Position numbers and translations under genes: made by a program. From JBDUDK01 sp040002995 (lineage in GTDB: Bacteria > Actinomycetota > Acidimicrobiia > Acidimicrobiales > Ilumatobacteraceae), in contig JBDUDK010000016.1 in assembly GCA_040002995.1 (NCBI GenBank), forward strand, positions 1 to 12,736: a stretch of 12,736 bases of DNA, in the 5' to 3' direction. Below, piece by piece: positions 12,562 through 12,736 of this stretch. A model generated the notes under the pieces. The model did not search any database. It was not told the origin of the DNA and saw only the letters and a program-made list of their open reading frames with translations. How positions within the stretch are numbered: position 1 is the stretch's first letter; every line of letters begins with the position of its first letter.

Positions 12562-12736
12562 GGTCGCGTGACTAGCCGCGTCCAAAGTCAGTCGCGGTTG
12601 CCTAGTCAGCAGTCGCGTCCGTAGTCGCGTGACTAGTCGCGTCCACGGTCGCGTGACCAGTCGCGTCCGCAGTCGCGTCACCAGTCGCGTCACCAGTCGC
12701 GTCCGCAGTCGCGTCACCAGTCGCGTCGTAGTCGCG
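12562..12736. repeat. 12-bp tandem repeat array, AGTCGCGT+NNNN, running off the window
   Basis: From 12611 at least nine consecutive 12-bp units begin AGTCGCGT (one has GGTCGCGT) and end in CCGT, GACT, CCAC, GACC, CCGC or CACC. They are followed by an 11-bp unit at 12719 and a partial unit at the edge. Degenerate copies reach back to 12562. The array occupies most of the gene-free 263 bases after 12473. Unit length is a multiple of three and the minus strand reads Thr-Arg-Leu-X repeats, but no gene signals accompany that frame. Candidate roles are an iteron-like protein-binding array or a simple minisatellite; total length is unknown because it continues past the window. Confidence 0.85.

Noticed and set aside
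12003..12575. Plus-strand frame of 190 codons
   Set aside because: It is antisense to the CDF-like and Cys-rich genes, which have recognisable residues; no domain is visible in it.
12370..12717. Minus-strand frame with Thr-Arg-Leu-X repeats
   Set aside because: It is a by-product of a 12-bp repeat, has no start signals, and overlaps the Cys-rich gene out of frame.
12562..12736. CRISPR array
   Set aside because: Units are contiguous 12-mers without spacers and no cas genes are present.

Overview
The window is GC-rich DNA from a bacterium, most likely a member of the Actinomycetota. The grounds are high GC, GTG/TTG starts, frequent ATGA start/stop overlaps, a BlaI/M56 pair and actinobacterial-style small membrane proteins. 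No ribosomal or other marker gene fixes the lineage. The content reads as an accessory island for metal resistance and thiol redox chemistry. Seventeen genes or gene remnants fill almost the whole window. The last 175 bases are a 12-bp tandem repeat that runs off the end.

Layout. (1) 3-2314, plus strand: the 3' part of a metallo-beta-lactamase/rhodanese sulfur-metabolism protein, translationally coupled to an MFS exporter. (2) 2355-3915, minus strand: a His-rich zinc-type cation diffusion facilitator preceded by an ArsR/SmtB repressor gene broken by one in-frame TGA. (3) 4001-7062, plus strand: a thioredoxin-like lipoprotein, a 56-residue basic protein, a Trp-rich protein of unknown function and a large polytopic membrane protein. 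(4) 6953-7537, minus strand: a membrane-anchored redoxin whose resolving motif reads TGA-Ala-Pro-Cys. It is best read as a selenoprotein with Sec80, because a GGUC-loop hairpin sits at the bacterial SECIS position just downstream and the reading frame ends in TAG. (5) 7653-10723, plus strand: BlaI-type repressor, M56 metalloprotease, CcdA, a DUF2933-like small membrane protein and a TlpA/ResA-type thioredoxin. (6) 10805-12473, minus strand: a METTL7-like methyltransferase, a short CDF-like transporter and a 68-residue Cys-rich membrane protein.

How the parts may work together. Four intergenic sites share the geometry (T/G)ACA-N3-TGTA inside 7-3-7 inverted repeats. They lie upstream of the lipoprotein, between the redoxin and blaI, upstream of ccdA, and upstream of the DUF2933-like gene. 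TACA/TGTA dyads are the hallmark of BlaI/MecI/CopY operators, so I infer that the local BlaI/M56 pair controls an extracytoplasmic thiol-disulfide regulon: CcdA as electron conduit, TlpA-like and selenocysteine redoxins, and a thioredoxin-like lipoprotein. A peptidase-relieved repressor governing a redox set that includes a selenoprotein is the most novel proposal here. No Sec machinery (selA, selB, selC, selD) lies in the window, so it must be sought elsewhere in the genome.
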